64,000 nucleotides of DNA from Vibrio sp. qd031 (GCF_002100145.1 NZ_JXQD01000018.1:248001-312000), one strand, 5' to 3'. Numbered from the stretch's first letter, positions 17,958 through 27,572 are shown. Made by a program: numbers and translations. Notes: generated by a model from the sequence alone, not told the origin.

Positions 17958-18121
17958 TGTAGTATTAATGGTTTAGTTAATTGTTCAGGTATCGTTATAT
18001 TCTTTAACGATAAAAAACCAATCCTCGTTACATCATTAGAACAACGCTCCTGACAGAGCCCGTTAACACTAGCCTTACCTTTAAGCCCATAATTTGCGTG
18101 TCAAAAATCGATCACGATCAC

Positions 18122-18132
18122 TTGTATTATTA
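18122..18132. promoter_or_regulatory. FadR/GntR operator candidate, symporter promoter (distal)
   Basis: TTGTA-T-TATTA is a perfect left half with a degenerate right half, 118 bp before the symporter ATG and 43 bp before a perfect site. Confidence 0.5.
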
Positions 18133-18174
18133 ATAAATCTTACATATTGAAACATATGTCACGCTTTTGAGTTA

Positions 18175-18185
18175 TTGTAGTACAA
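18175..18185. promoter_or_regulatory. Perfect FadR/GntR operator TTGTA-G-TACAA, symporter promoter
   Basis: A perfect odd palindrome 65 bp before the symporter ATG. Its centre is 53 bp from the centre of the distal half-degenerate site, close to five helical turns, which would place both on one face of the DNA. Confidence 0.65.
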
Positions 18186-18249
18186 ATTGAAACATGGATG
18201 GTTATGATAGCGACGTTAATTTTGAACACATAAATTTTAAGGTATAAAG

Positions 18250-20022
18250 ATGGAACTCAATACAGTTATTGTTGGCATCTATTTCCTATTCTTAATTGCA
18301 ATAGGATGGATGTTTAGAACATTTACTAGCACTACCAGTGATTACTTCCGAGGCGGCGGTAGCATGCTTTGGTGGATGGTAGGTGCAACTGCATTTATGA
18401 CTCAATTTAGCGCATGGACCTTTACAGGCGCTGCAGGTAAAGCGTATACCGATGGCTTCGCAGTAGCGGTCATTTTCGTAGCGAACGCATTCGGCTACTT
18501 GATGAACTACCTTTACTTCGCTCCAAAATTCCGTCAACTTCGTGTTGTTACGGTTATTGAAGCGATTCGCATGCGTTTTGGTAATAAAAACGAACAGGTC
18601 TTTACATGGGCGAGCATGCCAAACAGCGTAATTTCTGCAGGTATCTGGCTAAACGGTCTGGCAATCATTGCTTCAGGCATCTTTGGCTTCGACATGAACA
18701 CTACAATTATCGTAACGGGCCTAGTTGTATTGCTAATGTCTGTAACGGGCGGTTCCTGGGCGGTTATCGCTTCTGACTTCATGCAGATGGTTATCATCAT
18801 GGCGGTAACAGTAACCTGTGCTGTTGTTGCTATCGTACAAGGTGGTGGCGTTGGTGAAATCGTTGCGAACTTCCCTGTCGACGAAGGTGCAAACTTCGTT
18901 TCAGGCAACAACCTTAACTACCTAAGCATCTTTGGTATCTGGGCATTCTTTATCTTCATTAAGCAATTCTCTATCACCAACAACATGCTTAACTCTTACC
19001 GCTACCTTGCGGCGAAAGACTCAAACAACGCTAAAAAAGCAGCACTTCTTGCTTGTGTACTAATGACTATGGGTCCAATCTTCTGGTTCATGCCTTCATG
19101 GTTCATTGCTGGTCAAGGTGTTGACCTAGCGCTAGCGTACCCAGAAGCAGGTAAAAAAGCGGCTGACTTTGCGTACCTATACTTCGTACAAGAATTCATG
19201 CCAGCAGGTATGGTTGGTCTACTTATCGCAGCAATGTTTGCCGCGACCATGTCTTCTATGGACTCAGGCTTAAACCGTAACTCAGGCATCTTTGTTAAGA
19301 ACTTCTACGAGCCGATCCTTCGTCCAAACGCGACTGAACGTGAGCTTGTAACCGTATCTAAAATCACTTCAACGGCGTTTGGTATTGCTATCATCCTAAT
19401 CGCACTCTTCATCAACTCACTAAAAGGTCTAAGTCTATTTGATGCGATGATGAACGTTGGTGCATTGATTGGCTTCCCAATGACCATTCCGGCATTCCTT
19501 GGCTTCTTCATCAAGAAGACTCCAGACTGGGCTGGTTGGGGTACGCTACTTGTAGGTGCATTCGTATCTTACATTGTAGGTGTGGTTATCAATCCAGAAA
19601 TGGTTCAAGCGGCATTTGGCCTTAACGAGCTAACTGCACGTGAGTGGTCAGATCTTAAAGTTGCTATCGGCCTAATCAGCCACATCGCGTTTACTGGTGG
19701 TTTCTTCCTGGCGTCTACAATGTTCTACAAGCCGCTATCAGACGAGCGTCAACAGAACGTAGACAAGTTCTTCGACAACCTTGCAACACCACTTGTTTCT
19801 GAGTCTGCTGAACAGAAGAAGCTAGACAACAAACAACGTCGCATGCTTGGTTCACTGATTGCTGTTGCGGGTGTTGGTATCATGGCTATGTTCTTACTTC
19901 CTAACCCACTTTGGGGTCGCATGATCTTCGTATTCTGTGGCGCGATAGTTATGGGCGTAGGCCTGTTACTAGTGAAAGCGGTTGACGATTCAGTTGAAGA
20001 TCCAAAACCTGTAAAAGCTTAA
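18250..20022 (+). CDS. Sodium:solute symporter (SSS family), ToaA/B-like oligoalginate or DEH transporter
   Basis: 590 residues and about 14 membrane spans of the SSS family. The N-terminal helix YFLFLIAIGWMFR is followed by TSDYFRGGGSMLWWMVGATAFMTQFSAWTFTGAAG, the substrate and sodium site of TM1-TM2. MFAATMSSMDSGLNRNSGIF is the sodium-binding TM8 region with conserved Ser residues. Related symporters of alginate-using vibrios (ToaA/B/C) import unsaturated uronate products across the inner membrane. This assignment rests on family and on the shared operators, not on a specific substrate motif. Codons are highly biased, implying high expression. The start is supported by AAGG 7 bp upstream, and a terminator follows. 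Confidence 0.85.
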   Translation: MELNTVIVGIYFLFLIAIGWMFRTFTSTTSDYFRGGGSMLWWMVGATAFMTQFSAWTFTGAAGKAYTDGFAVAVIFVANAFGYLMNYLYFAPKFRQLRVVTVIEAIRMRFGNKNEQVFTWASMPNSVISAGIWLNGLAIIASGIFGFDMNTTIIVTGLVVLLMSVTGGSWAVIASDFMQMVIIMAVTVTCAVVAIVQGGGVGEIVANFPVDEGANFVSGNNLNYLSIFGIWAFFIFIKQFSITNNMLNSYRYLAAKDSNNAKKAALLACVLMTMGPIFWFMPSWFIAGQGVDLALAYPEAGKKAADFAYLYFVQEFMPAGMVGLLIAAMFAATMSSMDSGLNRNSGIFVKNFYEPILRPNATERELVTVSKITSTAFGIAIILIALFINSLKGLSLFDAMMNVGALIGFPMTIPAFLGFFIKKTPDWAGWGTLLVGAFVSYIVGVVINPEMVQAAFGLNELTAREWSDLKVAIGLISHIAFTGGFFLASTMFYKPLSDERQQNVDKFFDNLATPLVSESAEQKKLDNKQRRMLGSLIAVAGVGIMAMFLLPNPLWGRMIFVFCGAIVMGVGLLLVKAVDDSVEDPKPVKA

Positions 20023-20053
20023 ACGCTAGCGCAATATACAGATTGCTTCTAAT

Positions 20054-20083
20054 AAAATGGCTACCCTTTGGTAGCCATTTTTT
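20054..20083 (+). terminator. Terminator of the symporter gene
   Basis: AAAATGGCTACC pairs with GGTAGCCATTTT and continues into T residues that overlap the stop codon of the converging metallopeptidase gene. Confidence 0.85.
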
Positions 20084-20831
20084 AATCGATTAAATAGTAG
20101 TGCCAATTATCATCAATGTCGTGATAGGTTGCGACGCACGTTTGTTGTTTTTCTTGCAAACTGTCCTGCTCTATTTCATCAAGCAATTCGTCAAACAATT
20201 GTGGATTACTTCCATATACTAGACACAAGGTTGAGAAGTAACGCTGCAATTCAAAGCTATGCTCGTCGATATACTCACTGTACTCGTAGAACGCATTTCC
20301 ATCCTGAGATTCATAATCAAACATTGTGGCCGCGTTAATGGCTGCTTTAGCCCCTTCATCAACATATTTGATCATTAGCAACGTAGCCAGATTGTCTACT
20401 GCATCTTCTTCCTTACCCAAAACCGGTATTCGGTTATCAAACACCAAAGCATGTCCTGCTTCATGCAGCAACGTGTGCATTAGCGTGTCTATCGCGCCTA
20501 TTTCTGCAAGTTCTGGGGCTCTGTGTTGTGAAAAATATTTTAACGCTTCTCCCACAAAGGTGTAAGGAACGTACATGGCGTGCAGCTGAGGATCATACAA
20601 TGGCCCCTCAATACCGCCGTATATCAGGCGCAACTGCTTATCTAACGGAAAATACGAGTCGACAATTTGTTCAAACTCCGTGGTTACACCACTTTGCTCG
20701 ATAAGATTTTTAACTCGGAGTTCATGGGGAGTAGTTGCAGGTTGATAGTTCACTTTTACCAAGTTTCCCGCGTAGGCATGTCCTGTCAACGCAGTAACTG
20801 CGGCGACCGCTATCCATAGCTTTGACATCAT
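20082..20831 (-). CDS. DUF4344-type putative metallopeptidase, secreted
   Basis: 249 residues. The N-terminal signal peptide is KLWIAVAAVTALTGHAYA. The zinc motif HEAGH is at 123-127, followed by GKEEDAVDNLA (about 139-149), which in this family supplies a third acidic ligand. DUF4344 proteins are putative gluzincin-like peptidases with no known substrate. It begins 8 bp after the LysR gene stop on the same strand, so the two are probably co-transcribed. AAGGA precedes the doubled ATG. Confidence 0.78.
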   Translation of the reverse strand: MMSKLWIAVAAVTALTGHAYAGNLVKVNYQPATTPHELRVKNLIEQSGVTTEFEQIVDSYFPLDKQLRLIYGGIEGPLYDPQLHAMYVPYTFVGEALKYFSQHRAPELAEIGAIDTLMHTLLHEAGHALVFDNRIPVLGKEEDAVDNLATLLMIKYVDEGAKAAINAATMFDYESQDGNAFYEYSEYIDEHSFELQRYFSTLCLVYGSNPQLFDELLDEIEQDSLQEKQQTCVATYHDIDDNWHYYLID

Positions 20832-20839
20832 TTTTGTCC

Positions 20840-21739
20840 TTAAAATGTATGCGCAATTTTCTGATAGGCTAACCGTATATGCTCTATCAACAAAGTGATT
20901 TTTTTAAGTGATTGTTTTGTATAGGGATAGACCGCGTAAATTCCCAGTTTTTTCGCCACTTCAGTGGGAAATATGTCCACTAACTCACCACCTTGAAGCT
21001 CGTTATACACTAAGCAGCGGGGAATATAGACAATGCCATGACCCGCTATGGCGGCCCTTTTAAGCACTCCGGCGTTATTAGTAGAAAAGTGTCCATTCAC
21101 CACCACCGTATAGGGTGCATCGTTGTCCTTAAACGCCCACTCATTGGAACCCGTTGCTTGATAGGTATAGAGTAAACAGTTGTGCTCTGCGAGCTGATGA
21201 GGGGTTCGCGGGCGACTCTTTGATGACAAATATTGCGGCGATGCACACACAATCCATTGTGCATCAATTAAGTGCCGTGCGATCATAGACGAATCTTCTA
21301 AGTAGCCAGTACGGATGACCAGATCCATACCTTCATCAAACAGATCCACAAATCGATTTTCTAGTGACATATCAATGTGCAGCCCTGGGTGCTGGCGACA
21401 AAAATCCGCAACAGCCTCTGCCAATACCAGTTCTCCAGAGATCGTTGGCACCGACATTTTGACTTGCCCTGTCACCGCTTGTCCTAGATCTCTCACCGCT
21501 TCTTCAGCGCCACTGGTCGCTTGTTTCACCCTTTGCGCGTGTTCCAACAGTTTTTGCCCTGCTTCACTCATGCGCAATTTACGTGTACTGCGATACAAAA
21601 GCTGCACACCCAATGTTTGTTCAAGCTTGCCAATCCGTTTGCTGACAACAGAGTTGGTTAAGTTGTGTACCTCTGCGGCTCTACTGAACGAGCCCAATTC
21701 CACCACATCACAAAATAGCACTAGGTCATCGGCTTTCAT
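20840..21739 (-). CDS. LysR family transcriptional regulator
   Basis: 299 residues. The N-terminal winged helix (about 1-60, LVLFCDVVELGSFSRAAEVHNLTNSVVSKRIGKLE) is followed by a LysR effector-binding domain. It has the subtype features of the CrgA/PecT-like group (EEAVRDLGQAVTGQVKMSVPTISGE). It is divergent from the D-lactate dehydrogenase gene, with only 101 bp between starts, so it likely controls that gene and itself. The metallopeptidase follows it directly. Confidence 0.88.
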   Translation of the reverse strand: MKADDLVLFCDVVELGSFSRAAEVHNLTNSVVSKRIGKLEQTLGVQLLYRSTRKLRMSEAGQKLLEHAQRVKQATSGAEEAVRDLGQAVTGQVKMSVPTISGELVLAEAVADFCRQHPGLHIDMSLENRFVDLFDEGMDLVIRTGYLEDSSMIARHLIDAQWIVCASPQYLSSKSRPRTPHQLAEHNCLLYTYQATGSNEWAFKDNDAPYTVVVNGHFSTNNAGVLKRAAIAGHGIVYIPRCLVYNELQGGELVDIFPTEVAKKLGIYAVYPYTKQSLKKITLLIEHIRLAYQKIAHTF

Positions 21740-21840
21740 TATTCATACACTTTTGGAAATAATAATTTTCATTATTTCCATTAATTAACAAAATGAAAAG
21801 AGGTAATATAACAAAATGTTAACAAGCCGAGTGTTTTGCT

Positions 21841-24699
21841 ATGTCGCCAATGCCCCATCAACGATTAATTGAGTTACTAAGTTCACGTGTTGACTCTAGC
21901 AGAATCATTACCGACCCAGACCTCTGCTTCGCACATGGTACCGACGCCAGTTTTTATCGGATGGTTCCAAAGCTGATTGTTAAACTATGCAATCTCGATG
22001 AGGTGGTCTTTACCATGCAGCTTTGTCGAAAATTGAAAATCCCCTATACCTTTAGAGCAGCAGGGACCAGTCTATCGGGACAAGCCATTTCTGATTCCGT
22101 TTTGATTACCTTAAGTGACGACTGGAGAAGCCACGAGATAGTCGAACAAGGCCAAAAAATACGTCTTCAACCCGGGGTTATAGGCGCTGATGCCAACCGC
22201 TACCTTGCACCGCTTGGTCGAAAGATTGGCCCTGATCCTGCTTCAATCAACAGCTGCAAAATTGGCGGCATCGCCGCGAATAACGCCAGCGGCATGTGTT
22301 GCGGTACCGCTCATAATACCTATAACACTGTCGACGCAATGACCATAGTACTCTTTGACGGTACAGTCCTAGATACCAGTGATCCAGACAGCGTCGAGCG
22401 ATTTAGACATTCTCACTTTGATCTTTTAGAAGCGCTACAACAGCTGCAAATAGAGGTGGCTAATAACCAATCGCTCACTTCTCATATCGTGCACAAGTAT
22501 CGATTAAAAAATACCACCGGTTATGCGCTAAACGCACTGGTCGATTACACCGACCCCATCGACATATTGACCCACTTGATGGTGGGCTCAGAAGGCACGC
22601 TCGGCTTTATTGCCGACATTACCTATAACACGGTGGAAGATCATCCGGTAAAGGCCAGCTCACTCATCGTCATGCCCGATATTGAAAGCGCATGTCATGC
22701 TGTCTCTTCGCTTGCCAACCTCAATGTGGCGGCTGTAGAGTTGATGGATGGCCGTGCGTTAAGTTCTGTCGCAGACAAGCCCAACATGCCAAGTTTGCTC
22801 AGCGACCTAACAGTTGAACATTGCGCGCTGCTTGTAGAGCTGCACGCCAGTGATCAGCAAGAGCTTGAAACACTGATTTTTCAAGTTTACGACCATATCG
22901 ACCAAGGTATAATCGTTAATCAAATCGACTTCACTCAAAATGAACAGCAAGTCAGTCAATTATGGGGTATGCGTAAAGGCATGTTCCCTGCGGTAGGTGC
23001 AGTACGCGAAGTCGGCACAACGGTTATTATCGAGGATGTTGCCTTTCCTGTTGAAAGACTGGCTGAAGGTGTACGCTGTTTGCAAACACTGTTTAATGAC
23101 TACCACTACAACGAAGCGATCATATTTGGCCACGCGTTGGAAGGAAACCTCCATTTCGTGTTTACCCAAGGGTTCGATGACCCAAGTGAAGTTGCCCGCT
23201 ATGGTGACTTTATGCAAAAAGTGGCGGTATTGGTTGGGCAAGAGTTTGGAGGCTCACTTAAGGCAGAACATGGCACCGGCCGAAACATGGCGCCCTTTGT
23301 CGAACTTGAGTGGGGTGCAGAAGGCTACCAATTGATGCAGCAAATCAAGCATATCCTCGATCCTGAAAAACTCCTTAACCCCGGCGTGATCCTAAACGAT
23401 AATGACAACGCTCACTTAGAACATTTAAAGCCGCTACCAAAAGCAGATCCTATTGTCGATAAGTGCATAGAATGTGGATTTTGTGAAGCTGTATGTCCCT
23501 CTAAAGGCCTTACATTGACCCCTCGGCAACGTATTGTGATGTATCGCGAGATCCAACGCCGCCACGCCAATAACGAAGTGAGCGACGAGTTAGAAAATAC
23601 ATTCGAATACCAAGGTGTTGATACCTGTGCAGCCACTGGATTATGCGCCGACCGCTGTCCCGTGGGGATCAACACTGGGGACCTCGTGAAACAGCTTCGT
23701 CAGGCCAAATATGAAAAGTTCACGCCCATTGCTAAATGGAGCGCCAATCATTTTTCCGCTACCACAAAAATCGTCAAATCAGCGCTCGCCATTAATGGCA
23801 TTTCTGCTCGTTTAATTGGAGACAAGGCGATGGATAAAGCCGTCAACGGATTACGGAAAGTCTCTAAAAATCGTACCCCTAAATGGATAAAAGAGATGCC
23901 CACCGCCAACCATTTTACCCTGCCAAATCCACCAATGGATGCGCCGAATAAAGTGGTTTATCTCCCTTCTTGCGCCAGCCGAACCATGGGGCAATCTCAC
24001 GGTGCGTCAGACCAACGCTCTTTGCCCCAAGTCATGTTAAGCCTACTCGAGAAAGCTGACTATACCGTTATCACACCCTCGAATCTGAACGGGCAGTGCT
24101 GTGGAATGCCCTACGAGAGTAAGGGTATGCCAAGCATCGCCAATCAAAAGTCGGCTCAACTGGAGCACGCATTGTGGGAGGCCAGCCAGCAAGGCAAATA
24201 CCCTGTCGTGATGGATACAAGCCCTTGTGTAAAACGCATGCTAGAAAACTGCACTAAGCCGCTGACCATTTTTGAACCAATGCAATTTGTAGAAGCGCAC
24301 TTGGTCGAGCATTTAGACATCTCTGCTACCGACGAACCGGTTATGCTGCATATCACCTGCAGCACCAAACGAATGGGTTTATCTTCTTCAATGTTAACTT
24401 TAGCGAATCGCTGCTCAAACAATGTGATCATTCCAGAACACATTGAGTGTTGCGGTTGGGCAGGTGACAAAGGTTTTTCAACACCCGAGCTCAATCAAAA
24501 TGCACTTGCCCCTTTAAAAGAGCAAGTCCCATCGTCCTGTGAGCGCGGGTTTAGTAACAGCCGCAGTTGTGAAATTGGACTCTCCCACCATAGCGGTATC
24601 AACTATCAGTCCCTACTGTATTTGGTGGATGAAGTCAGTAAGCCTAAATTGCCCCCCGCGAACCAACCTGCAGTAGAATCATCACTCGCAAGTGCATAA
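21841..24699 (+). CDS. FAD/Fe-S D-lactate (or 2-hydroxyacid) dehydrogenase, Dld-II type
   Basis: 952 residues. The N-terminal half (about 20-530) is a VAO-type FAD-binding and GlcD-like oxidase domain (FRAAGTSLSGQ, GCKIGGIAANNASGM-like segment, GSEGTLGFI). The C-terminal half has two 4Fe-4S clusters (CIECGFCEAVCPS and CAATGLCADRCPV) and the CCG-domain motifs CCGMPYESKG and CCGWAGDKGF of GlpC/LldE-type proteins. Such single-chain enzymes oxidise D-lactate to pyruvate and pass electrons to the quinone pool at the membrane. It resembles the Shewanella Dld-II arrangement. The start ATG has no clear Shine-Dalgarno sequence. It is divergent from a LysR gene that may sense the substrate. D-2-hydroxyglutarate is an alternative substrate. 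Confidence 0.87.
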   Translation: MSPMPHQRLIELLSSRVDSSRIITDPDLCFAHGTDASFYRMVPKLIVKLCNLDEVVFTMQLCRKLKIPYTFRAAGTSLSGQAISDSVLITLSDDWRSHEIVEQGQKIRLQPGVIGADANRYLAPLGRKIGPDPASINSCKIGGIAANNASGMCCGTAHNTYNTVDAMTIVLFDGTVLDTSDPDSVERFRHSHFDLLEALQQLQIEVANNQSLTSHIVHKYRLKNTTGYALNALVDYTDPIDILTHLMVGSEGTLGFIADITYNTVEDHPVKASSLIVMPDIESACHAVSSLANLNVAAVELMDGRALSSVADKPNMPSLLSDLTVEHCALLVELHASDQQELETLIFQVYDHIDQGIIVNQIDFTQNEQQVSQLWGMRKGMFPAVGAVREVGTTVIIEDVAFPVERLAEGVRCLQTLFNDYHYNEAIIFGHALEGNLHFVFTQGFDDPSEVARYGDFMQKVAVLVGQEFGGSLKAEHGTGRNMAPFVELEWGAEGYQLMQQIKHILDPEKLLNPGVILNDNDNAHLEHLKPLPKADPIVDKCIECGFCEAVCPSKGLTLTPRQRIVMYREIQRRHANNEVSDELENTFEYQGVDTCAATGLCADRCPVGINTGDLVKQLRQAKYEKFTPIAKWSANHFSATTKIVKSALAINGISARLIGDKAMDKAVNGLRKVSKNRTPKWIKEMPTANHFTLPNPPMDAPNKVVYLPSCASRTMGQSHGASDQRSLPQVMLSLLEKADYTVITPSNLNGQCCGMPYESKGMPSIANQKSAQLEHALWEASQQGKYPVVMDTSPCVKRMLENCTKPLTIFEPMQFVEAHLVEHLDISATDEPVMLHITCSTKRMGLSSSMLTLANRCSNNVIIPEHIECCGWAGDKGFSTPELNQNALAPLKEQVPSSCERGFSNSRSCEIGLSHHSGINYQSLLYLVDEVSKPKLPPANQPAVESSLASA

Positions 24700-24720
24700 T
24701 CATTGCAAACCGTCCAAAAC

Positions 24721-24757
24721 AAAAAAGGCACTCAACGATTCGTTGAGTGCCTTTAGA
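24721..24757 (+). terminator. Terminator after the D-lactate dehydrogenase
   Basis: AAAGGCACTCAACG pairs with CGTTGAGTGCCTTT over a 3-nt loop, flanked by A and T residues. It may also serve the converging DUF2750 gene. Confidence 0.85.
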
Positions 24758-24777
24758 AAACTCTATGTTACTGCAGA

Positions 24778-25122
24778 TTAAATTTCGTGATCTGCCAGCG
24801 CTTTACCAAAGGTAAAGGCTTCAACTTCTTCACCTTGCAGCTCAATATCTAGATCAATTCCCAGCATGATGCCGTCTTTGTCTAGTTCTGGTAGCCACTG
24901 TTCAAAAAAGTCTTCAACGGCGATTTGAGCCACTTGGTACTCTGCCCAGTCGTCGCTGCACAGCGCTGTTGCAGCTTCTTTACTTGAGAAGATTGGCATT
25001 ACGTCGGTTTCGGCATACTCAACAGAGTCTACGACCAAGTATTCGTCGTCGGCACTAAGAAGAAACAGTTGACCGGATTTTACGACTTTATTTGCAAATG
25101 TGTTTAGGGTGGTAGAACTCAT
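24778..25122 (-). CDS. DUF2750 domain protein
   Basis: A 114-residue acidic protein matching the DUF2750 family (LFLLSADDEYLVVDSVEYAETDVMPIFSSKEAA... WLPELDKDGIMLGIDLD), of unknown function. AAGGAGT lies 6 bp before the ATG. It is a stand-alone gene converging on the lactate dehydrogenase gene. The fold is thought to be a small alpha/beta module similar to immunity-like or SseB-type domains, but no toxin partner is present. Confidence 0.8.
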   Translation of the reverse strand: MSSTTLNTFANKVVKSGQLFLLSADDEYLVVDSVEYAETDVMPIFSSKEAATALCSDDWAEYQVAQIAVEDFFEQWLPELDKDGIMLGIDLDIELQGEEVEAFTFGKALADHEI

Positions 25123-25298
25123 AGTGTACTCCTTATAGATCGCGCTGATAGTACTCCTTCGCAGTCAGATTCGCAAAGAAATACCACAATTTACGTGCAA
25201 TAATTACCCATTCACTTCAGCCGCACTTTGAAATAGAGTAGAACGCATCGATTCATTCCAATGAATGCCGACGCTTTTTACTAGCACCAAGCCAAGTT

Positions 25299-25310
25299 GG
25301 GGTCAGAGTA
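25299..25310 (+). repeat. REP half-site GGGGTCAGAGTA
   Basis: The left arm of the same REP-like sequence found as full hairpins at 26113 and 28560. Here the right arm is missing or decayed (AAAATGACA follows). It lies 39 bp before the nucleotidyltransferase gene. Confidence 0.55.
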
Positions 25311-25348
25311 AAATGACATTCTCTTCCTAGGGAAAGCCGAATATTAAG

Positions 25349-26167
25349 ATGGATAATCCAATACAAAATTGCAATGGACTTGATAAGCAAGGCTACATTA
25401 TCAATCCCTACTCAGTGAGCAAAATACAACCCGAGTTTAATTCCGTGGTTAATCATACAATCTCTTCGCTGATTGCGTCTTTTGGAGAGCGACTACATAG
25501 CATTTATTTATACGGCAGTATCGGGCGCGGCGATGCTACTCCCTACCGTTCGGATTTAGATATTAGTGTAGTGTTTACATCGCAAGTGTCAGAAAAAGAT
25601 GTTCTGGCTCTCGATCACCTTTCTACATTTATTTCTGCTAAGCATAGCGTTATCACAAAGCTGGATTTCGACCCCGGTGAACATTCTCAAATAGTAAAAC
25701 AATCAGAGTTGTATCGCTGGCAATTTTGGCTCAAACATTGTTGTTGCTGTCTTTGGGGACACGACCTTTCCAAAGAGTTTGCCCGGCACAAGCCAAGTTT
25801 TGACATCGCCGTAGGCCTTAATAAAGATCTAAGTGACACCTATCAATCGTTTCTCAGTCAAACGGCAGACTCTCAACAGGTTATATCAATGTGCAAAAAA
25901 ATTATGCGCGCGGCTTACCTACTTATAGCGCCTAAGGACCACACATGGCATGTCAATCTAGACGCCATGTATCTTGCCTCTTTACCATACTACCCAACAC
26001 ACCATAAAGAACTCAATACGATATTTTGGCTCACACAAAACGCCCAAACTGGCTCGACATTGAGCCTCGATTCCTGTCACCCGTTTATCACCAGTATCGC
26101 CAGCCAACTGCTGGGGTCAGAGTCGATTGACTCTGACCCCCAAATTTTTAGTAGCCTATTTAAATAA
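25349..26167 (+). CDS. Nucleotidyltransferase-domain protein bounded by REP sequences
   Basis: 272 residues. Residues about 45-95 carry a pol-beta-fold nucleotidyltransferase motif (YLYGSIGRGDATPYRSDLDISVVF: GS followed by DxD), as in aminoglycoside adenylyltransferases and MNT proteins. The C-terminal half is helical and unassigned. No HEPN partner is adjacent, so a toxin-antitoxin role is not supported. The last about 15 residues (LLGSESIDSDPQIFSSLFK) are encoded by a REP hairpin and its flank, meaning the original C-terminus was replaced or extended. It overlaps the aldo/keto reductase 3' end by 12 bp. Substrate unknown. Confidence 0.7.
   Translation: MDNPIQNCNGLDKQGYIINPYSVSKIQPEFNSVVNHTISSLIASFGERLHSIYLYGSIGRGDATPYRSDLDISVVFTSQVSEKDVLALDHLSTFISAKHSVITKLDFDPGEHSQIVKQSELYRWQFWLKHCCCCLWGHDLSKEFARHKPSFDIAVGLNKDLSDTYQSFLSQTADSQQVISMCKKIMRAAYLLIAPKDHTWHVNLDAMYLASLPYYPTHHKELNTIFWLTQNAQTGSTLSLDSCHPFITSIASQLLGSESIDSDPQIFSSLFK
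26113..26140. repeat. REP hairpin inside the 3' end of the nucleotidyltransferase gene
   Basis: A perfect 12-bp stem (GGGGTCAGAGTC and its complement) around a GATT loop. It is translated as part of the preceding gene. The same family lies at 28560. In gammaproteobacteria such GGGGTCAGAGT palindromes are linked to RAYT transposases, none of which is in this window. Confidence 0.8.
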
Positions 26168-27124
26168 ACTAGCGATCTCTTCCATTTGATTAGCGGTTAG
26201 CGGACCAAACTCCATTGCTTTGGCATTGGATAGCGATTGTTCAACCGTCCTAAAGCCTGGAATAGGCACATTATTTGGGCTTCTCGCCCATAACCACGCC
26301 AACGCACCTTGCGACACTGTTCGACCATTTGAGGTGAGTATTTCACGAATCAAACCAAGCTTTTTGAGCAATTCAGGCGATGGAACACCATCATGAAAAT
26401 ACTTCATCCAATCGGGTGATATTTTACGTACGTCCGATTCGCTTAATGTCGCGCCGTTATCGTATTTACCACCAAGCAGTCCCATGGCTAATGGACCACG
26501 ATTAAAGCCTGCCACATTGTTGCGCTCACATACTGCCACTAACTCTGAGTTGTCACTAAGTACATTAAGCTCAAACTGAATTGCTGAGCAGTTATCTTGC
26601 TGCGCAAAATGCTGAGCACGATCGGCAAAATCGGTACTCCACCCATAACGACGGATTTTTCCTGCAGTGACTAAGTTTTCTAATGTCGCTTGAATGTGTT
26701 CGACCTCGTCAATGGGATGATCATTCAAATGTAAAAAATAGATGTCGAGATAGTCAGTCCCTAAACGGCGTAGACTGTTTTCACACATGGCTTCAATCTC
26801 ATGAGGCTGTGTAAACACACCTTTCATTTGTTTGGTTTGCTCATCGGCATCAAACCCAAATTTGCTCGAAATAATGACTTTGTCTCGGCGGTGTTTAATG
26901 GCTTTACCCACCACATACTCACTGTGCCCCGCACCGTAAATATTGGCCGTATCAATCAGGTTTATCCCTGCATCTAGCCCCGCATGGATAGCTGAAATTG
27001 ACTCTTTGTCGTTCACCTCTCCCCAGCCAAGTGGTTTGTCACCTTCCCAAAAAGGGCCACCAATGGCCCAGCAGCCTAATCCTAGTGGACTCAACTCCAT
27101 GTCTTCAAAACGTCTGTTTTCCAT
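26156..27124 (-). CDS. Aldo/keto reductase
   Basis: 322 residues of the NADPH-dependent aldo/keto reductase superfamily (TIM barrel). Visible elements are GLGCWAIGGPFW, the catalytic Asp and Tyr region (DAGINLIDTANIYGAGHSEYVVGKAI), the active-site Lys in KVIISSKFGFD, the catalytic His in YFLHLND, and the NADPH-binding C-terminal IPGFRTVEQSLSNAKAMEF. The start at 27124 is chosen because the protein then begins MENRRFEDMELSPLGLG, as is usual; the upstream ATG at 27172 adds 16 unrelated residues. The natural substrate is unknown. Confidence 0.88.
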   Translation of the reverse strand: MENRRFEDMELSPLGLGCWAIGGPFWEGDKPLGWGEVNDKESISAIHAGLDAGINLIDTANIYGAGHSEYVVGKAIKHRRDKVIISSKFGFDADEQTKQMKGVFTQPHEIEAMCENSLRRLGTDYLDIYFLHLNDHPIDEVEHIQATLENLVTAGKIRRYGWSTDFADRAQHFAQQDNCSAIQFELNVLSDNSELVAVCERNNVAGFNRGPLAMGLLGGKYDNGATLSESDVRKISPDWMKYFHDGVPSPELLKKLGLIREILTSNGRTVSQGALAWLWARSPNNVPIPGFRTVEQSLSNAKAMEFGPLTANQMEEIASLFK

Positions 27125-27392
27125 ACTTAAACACCCTTTCACAGAATCCAATTCTCGCAACAAATACAACAACTAATGCACAACGACTTAGGTATGTTAA
27201 TCAATACCTAAGTCGTTGCTAATTCAATACTTTAGACCATCGTAGGTGTATCTGCAGTGTCAAAGGAGGTAATTGCGGAACTGAGATGATTGCTGTAGGT
27301 CACTTTTACTGTCCATTTAGAAGTAGTTCACAATTTAACCCGCGATGACAGCTATACTCAAAGGAGTAGTCAAACACAGCGAGGTGACTACC

Positions 27393-27572
27393 ATGGACTT
27401 CACCGAGAAACTCCGATTACACGGGAAAGCTGAAGAAGATCTCTATTTTGCTCGACTAGACAAACAATTGATCGACGCCATGCACGACAAACAACGACGC
27501 GACGAGCAGATGCACCTGCAAGGTAAAGATGAGCCAACGGAGCACCCATTTTTTAGCCATGAGCATGAATAA
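27393..27572 (+). CDS. Small charged protein of unknown function (59 aa)
   Basis: Starts MDFTEKLRLHGKAEEDLYFARLD and is mostly a charged helix rich in Glu, Asp, Arg and Lys, ending HPFFSHEHE. GAGGTGA sits 5 bp before the ATG at 27393, which decides the start over the ATG at 27345. Similar short proteins occur next to other Vibrio genes, but I cannot name a family. Confidence 0.6.
   Translation: MDFTEKLRLHGKAEEDLYFARLDKQLIDAMHDKQRRDEQMHLQGKDEPTEHPFFSHEHE

Noticed and set aside
25349..26167. MNT-type antitoxin of a HEPN/MNT toxin-antitoxin pair
   Set aside because: At 272 residues it is much longer than MNT proteins, and no HEPN gene is adjacent.
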